In this document: piece after piece, positions 1 to 9,037 of the stretch | Position numbering within the stretch: the stretch's first letter is position 1 | Layout: every line of letters begins with the position of its first letter | Assembly: GCF_015354345.1 (NCBI RefSeq) | Contig: NZ_JADKYS010000002.1 | Span: 248,001-312,000, forward strand | Length of the DNA: 64,000 nucleotides | Direction: 5' to 3' | DNA from: Methylophilus sp. 14 | Lineage (GTDB): Bacteria; Pseudomonadota; Gammaproteobacteria; Burkholderiales; Methylophilaceae | Notes under the pieces: model-generated | What the model saw: only the letters and a program-made list of their open reading frames with translations | The model's database searches: none | What the model was told of the DNA's origin: nothing | Translations under genes and position numbers: made by a program

Positions 1-786
1 GATGAAGTACGCCAGTTTGCCAAACAACCGGCAGTGAAACGTATGGAGGCCTTGTTTGATGTGGAGGCCCGCTACGAAGCCAGGCTGGAGTGGATGTATC
101 TGCTGGAGGCGCTGGATGACCCGACCCGCATCGTCGCCGCACAATATGCCTTACTCAAGGGCTGGTATGACCTGGCGGTGCTGGCGGCAGATAAAACCAG
201 CCGCACGCACAATTTTGAATTACGTTACCCGACACCTTATCGGGATTATTTGCAAAAAGCCTCACGTAGCCGCGCGATTGATGAGGCCTGGGTGTATGGC
301 ATTATCCGCCAGGAAAGCCGCTTTATGCATTATGCCAAGTCGTCGGTAGGCGCGGGTGGCTTGATGCAGGTGATGCCTGCGACGGCCAAGTGGATCGCAA
401 AGAAACTGGGGCTGAACGGCTATCATGATGGCATGTTGCATGATATTGATACCAACGTGAACCTGGGTACCTATTACATGCGCTATACCCTGGATACGTT
501 TAACGGCCAGGAAGTGATGGCGACTGCGGCCTATAATGCAGGCCCTAGCCGCGCCAGGCGCTGGGCCGCCAATGCGCCGCTGGAAGGGGCTATTTATGCC
601 GAAACCATCCCGTTTAGCGAAACGCGCAATTATGTCAAAAAAGTATTGGCCAATGCGCATATGTACGCGCCCAGGCTGGGTTTGCCCATGTTGACGCTTA
701 AAAAGCGCCTGGGCACGATCCCGGCCCGCAGCACAGCAGATGCCGAGAATGTCTCGACGACAATCAGCATTTCAGAGCAAGAGTAA
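1..786 (+). CDS. Soluble lytic murein transglycosylase, C-terminal part (truncated by window)
   Basis: Periplasmic muramidase of the Slt70/GH23 family that cleaves peptidoglycan glycan strands to 1,6-anhydro products. The frame is open from base 1, so the N-terminus (signal peptide and most of the helical superhelical domain) lies outside the window; the GTG at 34 is not the true start. The visible part contains the lysozyme-like catalytic domain: the catalytic glutamate in RQESRF (codon near base 313), then SSVGAGGLMQVMPATA, the NVNLGTYYM segment and AAYNAGPSRARRW, the usual order of the SLT motifs. The gene ends at 786, and 84 bases separate it from the next gene on the same strand. Family assignment is firm; which Slt/MltE-type paralogue it is cannot be judged from the C-terminus. 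Confidence 0.93.
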   Translation, partial: DEVRQFAKQPAVKRMEALFDVEARYEARLEWMYLLEALDDPTRIVAAQYALLKGWYDLAVLAADKTSRTHNFELRYPTPYRDYLQKASRSRAIDEAWVYGIIRQESRFMHYAKSSVGAGGLMQVMPATAKWIAKKLGLNGYHDGMLHDIDTNVNLGTYYMRYTLDTFNGQEVMATAAYNAGPSRARRWAANAPLEGAIYAETIPFSETRNYVKKVLANAHMYAPRLGLPMLTLKKRLGTIPARSTADAENVSTTISISEQE

Positions 787-870
787 ACCCTTGGTTTAAG
801 CAAGATTGAAGTGTCGTCGCCATTTTTCGGTACAATACGGTTCAACGCAAGACGTACTCAGGAATAAAGC

Positions 871-1833
871 ATGATGAAGACAGTGACTGTATTAGGTGGT
901 AGCGGTTTTGTAGGCAGTAGTGTGGTTGCCAGGCTGGACCAGGCTGGCTATCAGGTGAAAGTGCTGACGCGCCGCCGCGAGCAGGCCAAGCACCTTATTT
1001 TGTTGCCGAATGTGCAAGTGGTCGAGTGTGATATTCATGACGAAGCGGCCTTAAAAACCCATCTGCAGGGGAGTGATGCCGTGATTAACCTGGTGGGTGT
1101 TTTGCATCAGACACGCACCAACACCTTTGAACAAATGCATCATCAGTTTCCGCGCCAGATTGCACAGTTATGCGAACAGTTGGCTATTCCGCGCCTGTTG
1201 CATATGAGTGCCTTGCAAGCCTCGGCCAATGCCCCTAGCGAATACCTGCGCACGAAAGCGGCGGGTGATCAGGCAGTCATGGCGTTTAGCAAAAAACTGC
1301 ACGTCACGATTTTCCGGCCATCGGTCATTTTTGGTACGCGCGACCGCTTTATTAACCTGTTTGCCAAACTGATTCAATGGATTCCCGTCTTGGCGCTGGC
1401 GATGCCGCAAGCCAAATTCCAGCCCATCTGGGTAGAGGATGTTGCCGCAGCCATGGTCAATGCCGTGAATGAACCTGCCACCTATGGCAGAACCTATGAA
1501 CTGGGTGGCCCGGCCATCATGACCTTGCAGCAAATCATGGAAGCGGTGATGAAAACCATTCATGTGCAACGTCCCATCATGGGCCTCAGCCTCAATATGT
1601 CCTTGTTGCAAGGCAGCTTTATGCAGTTGTTGCCGATCAAGCTCCTCTCACGTGACAACGTCAAATCCATGCAGGTCGATAATGTCTGTCAGCAACCCAT
1701 GGCTAATGAACTGGGTGTGGTGCCGACCGATATGTTTGCCGTCATTTCTGGCTATCTGGTCAAAAACAACCCGCGTGGCGCTTACGACCAGTTTCGTGCT
1801 GCCGCGGGTCGCGTCATCAACGCCAGGCGTTAA
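871..1833 (+). CDS. NAD(P)-binding Rossmann protein, NDUFA9-like atypical short-chain dehydrogenase
   Basis: A 320-residue protein that opens directly with a dinucleotide-binding loop (TVLGGSGFVGSSVVARL), followed by ECDIHDEAAL and a DAVINLVGVLHQ segment. This is the layout of the complex-I NDUFA9-like/atypical SDR group, bacterial members of which are often annotated as NAD-dependent epimerases or quinone-linked nucleoside-diphosphate-sugar epimerases. The classical YxxxK catalytic pair is represented at best by EYLRTKAAGD. Start is the first ATG of an ATGATG doublet with a GGAA-like site upstream. It abuts the cca gene with overlapping stop and upstream codons, so the two are probably co-transcribed. 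The actual substrate is unknown; the association with cca is positional only. Confidence 0.85.
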   Translation: MMKTVTVLGGSGFVGSSVVARLDQAGYQVKVLTRRREQAKHLILLPNVQVVECDIHDEAALKTHLQGSDAVINLVGVLHQTRTNTFEQMHHQFPRQIAQLCEQLAIPRLLHMSALQASANAPSEYLRTKAAGDQAVMAFSKKLHVTIFRPSVIFGTRDRFINLFAKLIQWIPVLALAMPQAKFQPIWVEDVAAAMVNAVNEPATYGRTYELGGPAIMTLQQIMEAVMKTIHVQRPIMGLSLNMSLLQGSFMQLLPIKLLSRDNVKSMQVDNVCQQPMANELGVVPTDMFAVISGYLVKNNPRGAYDQFRAAAGRVINARR

Positions 1834-1856
1834 TGCCTGGCTGTGAATATTCCGCC

Positions 1857-3068
1857 ATGCAGATTTATCAGGTAGGAGGCGCGGTCCGCGATCGCCTGCT
1901 TGGCCTGCCGGTCAAGGATAGGGATTATGTCGTGGTTGGCGCCACGCCCGAGCAGATGCTGGCAGCGGGCTACCGTGCGGTTGGCAAAGACTTTCCGGTA
2001 TTCCTGCATCCAGATACCCAGCAGGAGCACGCACTGGCGCGCACCGAACGAAAAACAGGCAAAGGCTACAAAGGTTTTAGCGTTTATGCGGCGCCTGAAG
2101 TGACACTGCAAGAAGATCTTGCTCGTCGTGATTTCACCATGAATGCTATTGCAGAAGCCGATGATGGCAGCCTGATCGATCCTTTTAACGGCCAGTTGGA
2201 TATCCAGAAAAAACTGCTTAGGCATGTGACGGATGCTTTTAGTGAAGATCCGGTGCGTATCCTGCGCGCTGCGCGCTTCCTGGCACGTTTTACCGAGTTC
2301 ACCGTGGCACCGGAAACGATGTTGCTGATGCGGGAGATGGTAGATGCCGGAGAGGTCGACGCACTGGTCGCTGAGCGTGTCTGGCAGGAAATTGCCAAGG
2401 GCCTGATGGAAAAGCAACCCAGCCGCATGTTTGAAATGCTGCGCGAGTGTGGCGCGTTAAAAGTCATCTTGCCTGAGCTGGACCGCCTGTGGGGCGTGCC
2501 GCAAACTGCCACATACCACCCTGAGGTCGATACCGGTATTCACGTCATGATGGTAATTGATTACTCGGCCAAACAAGGCTACAGCTTGCCGGTCAGGTTT
2601 GCTGCCTTGACCCACGATTTAGGCAAGGGCACAACGCCTGCTGACGTCTTGCCGCGTCATATTGGCCATGAATTGCGCAGCGTGGATTTGATTCGAGAAG
2701 TGGTGGCCCGCCTGCGTGTGCCCAATGATTGCAAGGACCTAGCGCAGGTGGTGGCTAAGTATCATGGCAAATTGCACGCGGCCCGGCAGATGAAGGCCAG
2801 CACCTTATTGCAGTTTTTGGAGGAGCTGGATGCGTTCCGTCAGCGTATGCGCTTCGAAGACTTTTTGCTGGCTTGTGAATGCGACAGCCGCGGCCGTTTA
2901 GGGCTGGAGGATTGCCCGTTGGCCGATGCCGAGCATTTAGCCATGGCGTTGCAGGCTGCACTCACTGTGGATGCCGGGGCCATTGCCAAGCAATGCAGCT
3001 CTCCGGCACACATCAAACAGTCCGTGGCTGAGGCACGTATCCACGCCATACAGGCGATACTGCCTTAA
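1857..3068 (+). CDS. cca: CCA-adding tRNA nucleotidyltransferase, multifunctional HD-domain type
   Basis: Adds or repairs the 3'-terminal CCA of tRNAs using CTP and ATP (class II nucleotidyltransferase, cytosol). The N-terminus shows GGAVRDRLLG, the metal-binding DRDYVVVG, and RRDFTMNAIA; a C-terminal HD phosphohydrolase domain is indicated by LTHDLGKGTTP. At 403 residues it matches the long gammaproteobacterial/betaproteobacterial form (E. coli about 412), which also has 2',3'-cyclic phosphodiesterase and phosphatase activity. The frame is open back to an ATG at 1833, but residues MPGCEYSA there overlap the preceding gene and do not belong to the family; the ATG at 1857 starts MQIYQVGGAVRD exactly where homologues begin. 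Confidence 0.96.
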   Translation: MQIYQVGGAVRDRLLGLPVKDRDYVVVGATPEQMLAAGYRAVGKDFPVFLHPDTQQEHALARTERKTGKGYKGFSVYAAPEVTLQEDLARRDFTMNAIAEADDGSLIDPFNGQLDIQKKLLRHVTDAFSEDPVRILRAARFLARFTEFTVAPETMLLMREMVDAGEVDALVAERVWQEIAKGLMEKQPSRMFEMLRECGALKVILPELDRLWGVPQTATYHPEVDTGIHVMMVIDYSAKQGYSLPVRFAALTHDLGKGTTPADVLPRHIGHELRSVDLIREVVARLRVPNDCKDLAQVVAKYHGKLHAARQMKASTLLQFLEELDAFRQRMRFEDFLLACECDSRGRLGLEDCPLADAEHLAMALQAALTVDAGAIAKQCSSPAHIKQSVAEARIHAIQAILP

Positions 3069-3081
3069 TCGTGCGCTAGCT

Positions 3082-4017
3082 TCAGGCGCCGTTCACCACA
3101 ATACGGTTGCGGCCATTGCGTTTGGCCTGGTACATCAGCGCATCTACCGATTCAACAAAGGTTTTGAGGTCGTCCGCCTGGCTAGGCGTGATGCTGCCAG
3201 CGCCGACACTTATGGTCAGTATCTGGCTGATTTCCGACTTGGCATGTGGAATTTGCTCCTTGAAGATCAGGTTGCGGCAACGCTCGGCAATTTTGCCGGC
3301 CGACACTTCATTGGTCTCTGGCAAAATCAGCGCAAACTCTTCACCGCCAAAGCGGGCAAAAAAGTCTTTGGTACGCACCCCGGCCTGCGCCAGTGTCTTG
3401 GCCACTTGCTTGAGTATTTCATCGCCCTGCAAATGCCCGTAAAAGTCATTAAATTGCTTGAAGTAGTCGATATCAATCATGATCAGTGACAACGGGTGCT
3501 GATGTTGCCTGGCTTCCAGCCATTCCCGTTCCAGCACGGTGTCGAACATGCGGCGGTTGGCCACGCCGGTCAAGCCATCTTTATAAGAAAGCTCTTCCAG
3601 TTGCTTTTGCAGAATCAGTAATTGTTCTTCGGTTTTTTTGCGTTCGCTGATGTCGAACATAAAGCCGATCAATGCTTCAGGCTCGCCAGTCAGCGTGCGC
3701 ATCACATGCACGACGTCGCGGATCCAGACAAAGCTGCCATCTGCCGCCAGTGCACGATAGTCCGCTTCATGGTCCAGCCCTTGTAGCGATTGTTGTACGC
3801 AAAAATTGAACACGCGTTCACGGTCTTCTTCATGGATGCGGTTGACCCAGTCTTCCACCGAGTGCCAGCTTTCTGGCGACCAGCCTAGCAGGGGTTCAAT
3901 TTGTGGGCCGATGTAGGAAAATTGCTTGGACGCCCAGTCAATCTTCCACGGGATGGCCTTGGTCGACTCCAGCAAGGTTTTGTAGACATCACTGTCGTTG
4001 GGAGGGGATTTGTCCAT
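3082..4017 (-). CDS. PAS-GGDEF diguanylate cyclase
   Basis: Predicted cytosolic diguanylate cyclase that makes cyclic di-GMP from two GTP. Residues about 15-130 form a PAS/PAC sensor (IDWASKQFSYIGPQIEPLLGW and the PAC-like GFMFDISERKKTEEQL); the GGDEF domain follows from about residue 150 (YKDGLTGVANRRMFD) with an intact active site RFGGEEFALI. An RxxD inhibitory site (RTKD) sits five residues before GGEEF, so product inhibition is expected. No transmembrane helix is visible. A TTG at 4026 could extend it by three residues; the ATG at 4017 is chosen although no strong ribosome-binding site is seen for either. It is convergent with cca, 13 bases apart. Confidence 0.92.
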   Translation of the reverse strand: MDKSPPNDSDVYKTLLESTKAIPWKIDWASKQFSYIGPQIEPLLGWSPESWHSVEDWVNRIHEEDRERVFNFCVQQSLQGLDHEADYRALAADGSFVWIRDVVHVMRTLTGEPEALIGFMFDISERKKTEEQLLILQKQLEELSYKDGLTGVANRRMFDTVLEREWLEARQHQHPLSLIMIDIDYFKQFNDFYGHLQGDEILKQVAKTLAQAGVRTKDFFARFGGEEFALILPETNEVSAGKIAERCRNLIFKEQIPHAKSEISQILTISVGAGSITPSQADDLKTFVESVDALMYQAKRNGRNRIVVNGA

Positions 4018-4230
4018 ATCAGGCAAGTATTTATCACTATGTATGGCTTAGGTTAGCGGACTGCGGCAGGCACCGCAATAGCCCATGGGTGTCATAAACG
4101 TAATAAAGCGTTAACCTTGGCAGAGCAGTAAGAGATGGACGTGGCAGCGGCTGCCGCGTGTTGTGGCGATTGCACTGGGTCAAGTCGAAGAAACAAGAGT
4201 CTGTTACCTCTGTGTCTTTGTCAGTCAGTA

Positions 4231-4572
4231 TTAATTAAAAATGGATTTACACCATTGCCGTTCGCACGGAACTCCATCGCCATCTCCGTCCATTTCGGCA
4301 TTCGGGCAGCGCGACAACCATTGTTTGGCTTCCTCACATGAGCGCATTTGTGAGCAATGCGTGTGTCCGTCGCAGCCTGCACTGAAGTTTTCATGCATCA
4401 TTGGTTCAGCCTTCGGGGTAGGTGTATCAATCTTTGGCGAGTTGTATCTAATAGGCTGCGTCGATTGTGTCTCTGGATGTTGAGATGTGAGTGCAGGTAG
4501 GATTAAGTTATCCAAAACGATATAACCAGCACAAGATAATGTCACGATGCCAAATATTTTGATGACGTTCAT
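4231..4572 (-). CDS. Excalibur calcium-binding domain protein, membrane-anchored
   Basis: A 113-residue protein with an N-terminal hydrophobic segment (IFGIVTLSCAGYIVLDNLIL) that acts as signal peptide or membrane anchor, a Pro/Thr-rich linker, and a C-terminal Excalibur domain: the cysteine-containing CEEAKQWLSRCPNAEMDGDGDGVPCE with the DxDxDG calcium loop followed by a terminal Cys. Excalibur domains are found on extracytoplasmic proteins and surface nucleases; here there is no enzymatic domain attached, so no activity is assigned. It is the last gene of the leftward slmA run, 37 bases after the DUF2788 gene. Its loop resembles the EF-hand; calcium binding is a family property, not shown here. 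Confidence 0.85.
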   Translation of the reverse strand: MNVIKIFGIVTLSCAGYIVLDNLILPALTSQHPETQSTQPIRYNSPKIDTPTPKAEPMMHENFSAGCDGHTHCSQMRSCEEAKQWLSRCPNAEMDGDGDGVPCERQWCKSIFN

Positions 4573-4609
4573 GGACGATGCGCGTGTTTTCGATTCAATC
4601 GTTCAGGTT

Positions 4610-4834
4610 TTACTGAATATTCAGGTAATGCTGAATAGCGAGTTTGGCCAGAAAACCCACCATGCCTAAGGTGAGGGCGAGAAACAGCGCGAATGTCCCG
4701 GTTTTGCCTGCTTTGGATTTCCAGGCCAGGTTGCCGACAATAAATACAATGAACAGGATCAGCCCGGCAAGGCCCCAGCTCATGCCAAACTCGGTGAGTT
4801 GGGCCTCATTCATGCCAAAAACGGTGGTTTCCAT
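4610..4834 (-). CDS. DUF2788 small inner-membrane protein
   Basis: A 74-residue protein with two predicted membrane helices: about residues 19-38 (WGLAGLILFIVFIVGNLAW) and 47-66 (TFALFLALTLGMVGFLAKLA), separated by a short basic loop (KSKAGKTG). Length and pattern fit the uncharacterised DUF2788 family of betaproteobacteria and gammaproteobacteria. It starts at an ATG 24 bases downstream of slmA on the same strand and probably belongs to the same transcript. Function unknown; the family name is assigned from recalled sequence character and is fairly but not fully certain. Confidence 0.8.
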   Translation of the reverse strand: METTVFGMNEAQLTEFGMSWGLAGLILFIVFIVGNLAWKSKAGKTGTFALFLALTLGMVGFLAKLAIQHYLNIQ

Positions 4835-4858
4835 CGATTAAAACTTTCTACATCTTTT

Positions 4859-5452
4859 TTATTGCAAACAGCCGGTAATCAGTTGCGTCACATGCTGTTC
4901 AAGGTTGTCGCTAGGTTTGCGTTTAAAGCCGCTTTTGGCAAATGCATGCCAGCGACCAAGCACGAAGCTAATCATGGTGTTGGCGGCGATGCCAGCATCG
5001 GTGATTTTATTGCCTTGTGCTTCGGCAATACGCAATGATTGTTTCAGGCTAGCTTCCAGGCGGTCCAGTAACTGGTTGATGCGTGCTTGCAGGGCCTCGT
5101 CTTCGTTGACCAGTGCATCCCCTATCAGCACGCGCGACATACCCGGGTTGCGCTCGGCAAATTTGAGCATGGTTTGCAGCATCAGTTGTACTTGCTTGAG
5201 ACCGTCGGTTTCATCGGTGGTGATTTTATTCATGACGCCAAACAGCGCGCCTTCAATAAACTCAATCAGGCCTTCGAACATTTTGGCCTTATTGGCAAAG
5301 TGACGGTATAACGCCGCTTCTGAAACATCCAGTTTGGCGGCCAGTGCGGCAGTGGTGATTTTCTCGCCACGCGGTGTTTGCAGCATGCCTGCCAGGGTTT
5401 CCAAAATTTGCTGTTTGCGGTTTGCGCGTGCTTCTTTATTGATGGTTGCCAT
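4859..5452 (-). CDS. slmA: Nucleoid occlusion factor SlmA (TetR-type)
   Basis: TetR-family DNA-binding protein that, bound to specific chromosomal sites, antagonises FtsZ ring assembly over the nucleoid. The N-terminal helix-turn-helix reads EKITTAALAAKLDVSEAALYRHFANKAKMFEGLIEFIEG, the SlmA signature rather than that of a drug-responsive TetR; the C-terminal helical domain contains FVLGRWHAFAKSGFKRKPS, also SlmA-like. The frame opens at 5476, but the ATG at 5452 (MATINKEAR) has a GGAAA ribosome-binding site and gives 197 residues, the family length. It follows the HAD nucleotidase gene by 65 bases, the usual betaproteobacterial neighbourhood with argB. Confidence 0.93.
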   Translation of the reverse strand: MATINKEARANRKQQILETLAGMLQTPRGEKITTAALAAKLDVSEAALYRHFANKAKMFEGLIEFIEGALFGVMNKITTDETDGLKQVQLMLQTMLKFAERNPGMSRVLIGDALVNEDEALQARINQLLDRLEASLKQSLRIAEAQGNKITDAGIAANTMISFVLGRWHAFAKSGFKRKPSDNLEQHVTQLITGCLQ

Positions 5453-5517
5453 TGTGATTTCCAGAACCGAACCCAAGTGAGTGTTGTTATTTTGACGGCT
5501 ATTTTAACCGCATTCGC

Positions 5518-6174
5518 TCAGCACGGAAATGCATGTGCGGCTTTTTTTAACGGACTGTGAGTGAGTGCCAACACATGCGATAACCTATATTGCACAAAGT
5601 TTGGCTTGTGCAGGCGGCGGCTGATCCACACGGTACGCATGCCTAAGCGCTTGGCCGTCATCAGGGCGGGCAGGCTGTCTTCAAACATCGTGCAATCGGC
5701 TGCCCGGCATTGCAGTTGCCGCAACAGCAATTGAAAACCACGCACGCTGGGTTTGGCATGAAAACGGCTGGATTCGACACTGAAGACCAGTGAAAAACAA
5801 TCGGCGATGCCTAGCACGTTGAGCACGCGCATGGCGTAGGCACGCGGGGCGTTGGTGAAAATACATTTTCGCCCGGGCAGGCGTTGCAGTAGTTGCCGTA
5901 ATTGCTTGGTGGTTTGCACCATGTCATCTGTCAAAAAGGCATGGGTCTCGGCCAGGAAATGATGCGGGTCCACACCGTGATGCCGCATCAGGCCTTTGAG
6001 GGTGGCGCCATAAATGCGCCAGTAATGCTGGCGTAACTGATGAGCGGCGGCTTCTTCCATGTTTAGCGATTGCATGATGTAACGCGTCATGGCTTGATTC
6101 ATGACCGGGAAGATATGCGCAGAAGCATTATGCAGGGTGTCATCGAGATCGAAAATCCACACCCTGCGCGACAT
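5518..6174 (-). CDS. HAD-superfamily pyrimidine 5'-nucleotidase-like phosphatase
   Basis: Cytosolic phosphatase of the HAD superfamily. Motif I is WIFDLDDTLHN with the nucleophilic and acid/base aspartates, motif II is KCIFTNAPR, the motif III lysine lies in FHAKPSVRGFQ, and motif IV is MFEDSLPALMTAKRLGM. The motif order and YIMQSLNM cap region match the pyrimidine 5'-nucleotidase subgroup (yeast SDT1/E. coli YjjG relatives), which remove phosphate from UMP/CMP or noncanonical nucleotides. It lies 26 bases after argB on the same strand, so it may be co-transcribed with it. The physiological substrate cannot be decided from sequence. Confidence 0.88.
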   Translation of the reverse strand: MSRRVWIFDLDDTLHNASAHIFPVMNQAMTRYIMQSLNMEEAAAHQLRQHYWRIYGATLKGLMRHHGVDPHHFLAETHAFLTDDMVQTTKQLRQLLQRLPGRKCIFTNAPRAYAMRVLNVLGIADCFSLVFSVESSRFHAKPSVRGFQLLLRQLQCRAADCTMFEDSLPALMTAKRLGMRTVWISRRLHKPNFVQYRLSHVLALTHSPLKKAAHAFPC

Positions 6175-6200
6175 GATATTAAAAGTAAGTAACTGCTTAC

Positions 6201-7085
<885 letters not shown>

Positions 7086-7152
7086 TCAAACTTTCATTCA
7101 ATCATCGGGCGATTGCAGTCAATCGGGTACAGGCTGAATTTTAGCCAAAAAC

Positions 7153-8721
7153 TCATAACGGTTTGATGAAAACTTTGGATTTTCTCTGAAAATTGTAGAG
7201 TTTTTGCTTTTCGTCAGGCAATTGGTCGACATTCTGCTCGGTAAATCCACGTTCGAGGAACCAGTGCTCGGTGCGCGTAGTCAGGCAAAACAGCTGTTGA
7301 TAGCCTTTTTGGCTGGCGACTTCCTGACAATAGTTAAACAGTTTGTCGCCACGGCCACCGCCGCGATAGGACGGGTCTATGGCCAGGCAGGCAAACTCCA
7401 CCATTTTTTCCTGAGCAAATGGATAGAGTGCGGCGCAGCCAATCACGCGGTTGTCGTGCTCCATGACATAGAAATAGTTGATTTCCATCTCTATGCGCTC
7501 GCGGCCACGCCGCACCAGAATACCTTCGTTTTCCAGTGGTTCAATCAGCATCAAAATGCCGCCAACATCGTCAATATTGGCCTGGCGCATGGTTTCCAGT
7601 GGCAGTTCGGTAATCATGGTGCCTATGCCCTGCCGGGTAAACAGCTCCTGGATAATCGCGCCGTCAATATGGCGCGAGATCAGATGCGTCCGGGTCACAC
7701 CATGCTCGCAGGCGCGCACGGCGGCGGGCAGGTAGTAATTGACGTCTTCGGAGTAGTGAATGGGCACATCACTCTCCTGCACATTGCGCAGCAGGTTGCG
7801 CGCTTTGGCAGAGGTCATTTCACGTAACAACTCGCCGCGCAGGTTGTGTACGCCTTCTGAGTCCATGAGGAAGATCAGTTTTTCGGCGTCCAGTGCACTC
7901 GCCGCACTCACGGCTACGTCTTCCAGGGTTAAGTTGAAGGTTTCGCCAGTGGGGGAGTAGCCCATCGGGGATAAAAGCACTAATTCGCCGTCATCTAAGC
8001 GTTTCTGAATGCCAATAGCATCAATCTTGCGCACTTCTCCTGTATGTTGCAGGTCGACGCCATCGCGCACGCCTAACGGCTTAGCAGTGACAAAGTTGCC
8101 GCTGGCGACACGGATATCGCTGCCTGCCATCGGCGAGTTGGCAATCCCCATCGAGAGCAGAGATTCAATTTCTACGCGGATAGCACCATTAGCTTCTTTC
8201 ACTGCCTCCATGGCGGCATCGTCGGTAATCCGCAGGCCGTTGTGCAATTTGGGCGTGAGGTTGTCGCGTTTGAGGCGTTGTTCAATTTGCGGACGGGCGC
8301 CGTGGACCAGCACCAGTCGTACTTCCAGGCTGGCGAGCAGGTTGAGGTCGTGCGAAAGTGCCACAAATTGTTGCTCGCTCACGACTTCGCCGCCAAACGC
8401 AATAACAAAAGTGCTGCCGCCAAAGGCGTGGATATACGGCGCGGCGGAGCGGAACCAGTGCACAAAGTCTTTGCTGTTGGCGCTGGAGAGGATCGCTGGT
8501 GGAGTATTCGTCAGCGAGATCGGTGTCAGGTTGGCATCATATAACCGCCCCGGTGTGGTGCTCAGTGCTTGGGCGGCGGCGCGCAGCAGAGTCTCGGAAA
8601 TGCCCACCTCTCCGCGCTCAATGCGCGACAAATTGCTGGCGTCAGTCCCCATGCGAGAAGCTAATTGCTGTAAAGTTAGATTTTGCGATTTGCGCAAATC
8701 TCTAATATTTGAACCGATCAT
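7153..8721 (-). CDS. argA: N-acetylglutamate synthase ArgA with an N-terminal XRE-type helix-turn-helix domain (fusion)
   Basis: First enzyme of arginine synthesis: acetyl-CoA plus glutamate to N-acetylglutamate. Of 522 residues, about 1-65 are an XRE/Cro-type DNA-binding domain (IRDLRKSQNLTLQQLASRMG, TDASNLSRIERGE, then SETLLRAAAQALS). Residues about 85-365 are the amino-acid-kinase-like regulatory domain (FVHWFRSAAPYIHAFGGSTFVIAFGGE, LVHGARPQIEQRL, GYSPTGETFNLT). Residues about 375-522 are a GNAT acetyltransferase (LAIDPSYRGGGRGDKLF). E. coli ArgA is about 440 residues and begins at the equivalent of residue about 82. No in-frame ATG separates the HTH from ArgA, although GTG codons occur, so a shorter internal product cannot be excluded. 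Frame, start and continuity are direct; a DNA-binding role is inferred from the domain and the palindromes upstream. Confidence 0.93.
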   Translation of the reverse strand: MIGSNIRDLRKSQNLTLQQLASRMGTDASNLSRIERGEVGISETLLRAAAQALSTTPGRLYDANLTPISLTNTPPAILSSANSKDFVHWFRSAAPYIHAFGGSTFVIAFGGEVVSEQQFVALSHDLNLLASLEVRLVLVHGARPQIEQRLKRDNLTPKLHNGLRITDDAAMEAVKEANGAIRVEIESLLSMGIANSPMAGSDIRVASGNFVTAKPLGVRDGVDLQHTGEVRKIDAIGIQKRLDDGELVLLSPMGYSPTGETFNLTLEDVAVSAASALDAEKLIFLMDSEGVHNLRGELLREMTSAKARNLLRNVQESDVPIHYSEDVNYYLPAAVRACEHGVTRTHLISRHIDGAIIQELFTRQGIGTMITELPLETMRQANIDDVGGILMLIEPLENEGILVRRGRERIEMEINYFYVMEHDNRVIGCAALYPFAQEKMVEFACLAIDPSYRGGGRGDKLFNYCQEVASQKGYQQLFCLTTRTEHWFLERGFTEQNVDQLPDEKQKLYNFQRKSKVFIKPL

Positions 8722-8738
8722 AATATGATTTTTCGCAT

Positions 8739-8783
8739 TTATTTTGCAAAATAATAATTAAAAATGGTTTTTATTGCAAATAA
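8739..8783 (-). promoter_or_regulatory. Candidate operator pair upstream of the HTH-ArgA gene
   Basis: A perfect 16-base palindrome TTATTTTGCAAAATAA occupies 8739-8754, and a related imperfect one, TTATTGCAAATAA, occupies 8771-8783. Both are 18-62 bases upstream of the argA start codon. Their centres are about 30 bases apart, close to three DNA turns, so they would lie on the same face of the helix. The surrounding sequence is very AT-rich. XRE proteins usually bind short palindromes as dimers, so these are natural candidate autoregulatory sites for the HTH fused to ArgA. Positions and symmetry are seen; binding is inference. Confidence 0.5.
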
Positions 8784-8805
8784 TAAGGAAATAAAAACCT
8801 TGTTG

Positions 8806-8942
8806 GCCGCCGGTGAACGCAGATGCACGCCGATAAAACCAACTCTAGTGATCACAGATATTGAGTAGATGTAAGGTAAGCAGTTCGTAAGGCGCTTTGC
8901 TTTTAACGATTTTATCTGCATTCATCGGCGTGTATCGGCGGC
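8806..8942. repeat. Intergenic element with 33-base imperfect inverted repeats
   Basis: The 316-base gap between argA and cfa carries arms at 8806-8838 and 8910-8942 that match as reverse complements at 26 of 33 positions. Each arm contains tandem near-copies of the unit ACGCCGAT/ACGCAGATG, and the arms end in GCCGCC and ATAAAA. The 71 bases between hold no gene. The element resembles the small palindromic intergenic repeats (REP/MITE-like) scattered in betaproteobacterial genomes, but no copy number can be judged from one window. A 61-codon open frame across it (8739-8921, minus strand) has no protein-like features. Confidence 0.55.
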
Positions 8943-8981
8943 TCAGAAGGGTTTTGCCGTTTTGGCACGGATATTCAGCAC

Positions 8982-9006
8982 AAAAAAATGACGGCTTGCG
9001 CCGTCA
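8982..9006 (-). terminator. Intrinsic terminator of cfa
   Basis: Stem TGACGGC/GCCGTCA (8989-8995 with 9000-9006, loop TTGC) followed, in the minus direction, by seven T residues (8988-8982). It sits 32 bases after the cfa stop codon. Confidence 0.85.
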
Positions 9007-9037
9007 ATAAGGAAGGACAGAGAGGACTACGTTTACA

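Noticed and set aside
8739-8921. 61-codon frame between argA and cfa
   Set aside because: It runs through the palindromes and the inverted repeat and has no protein-like composition or start signal.
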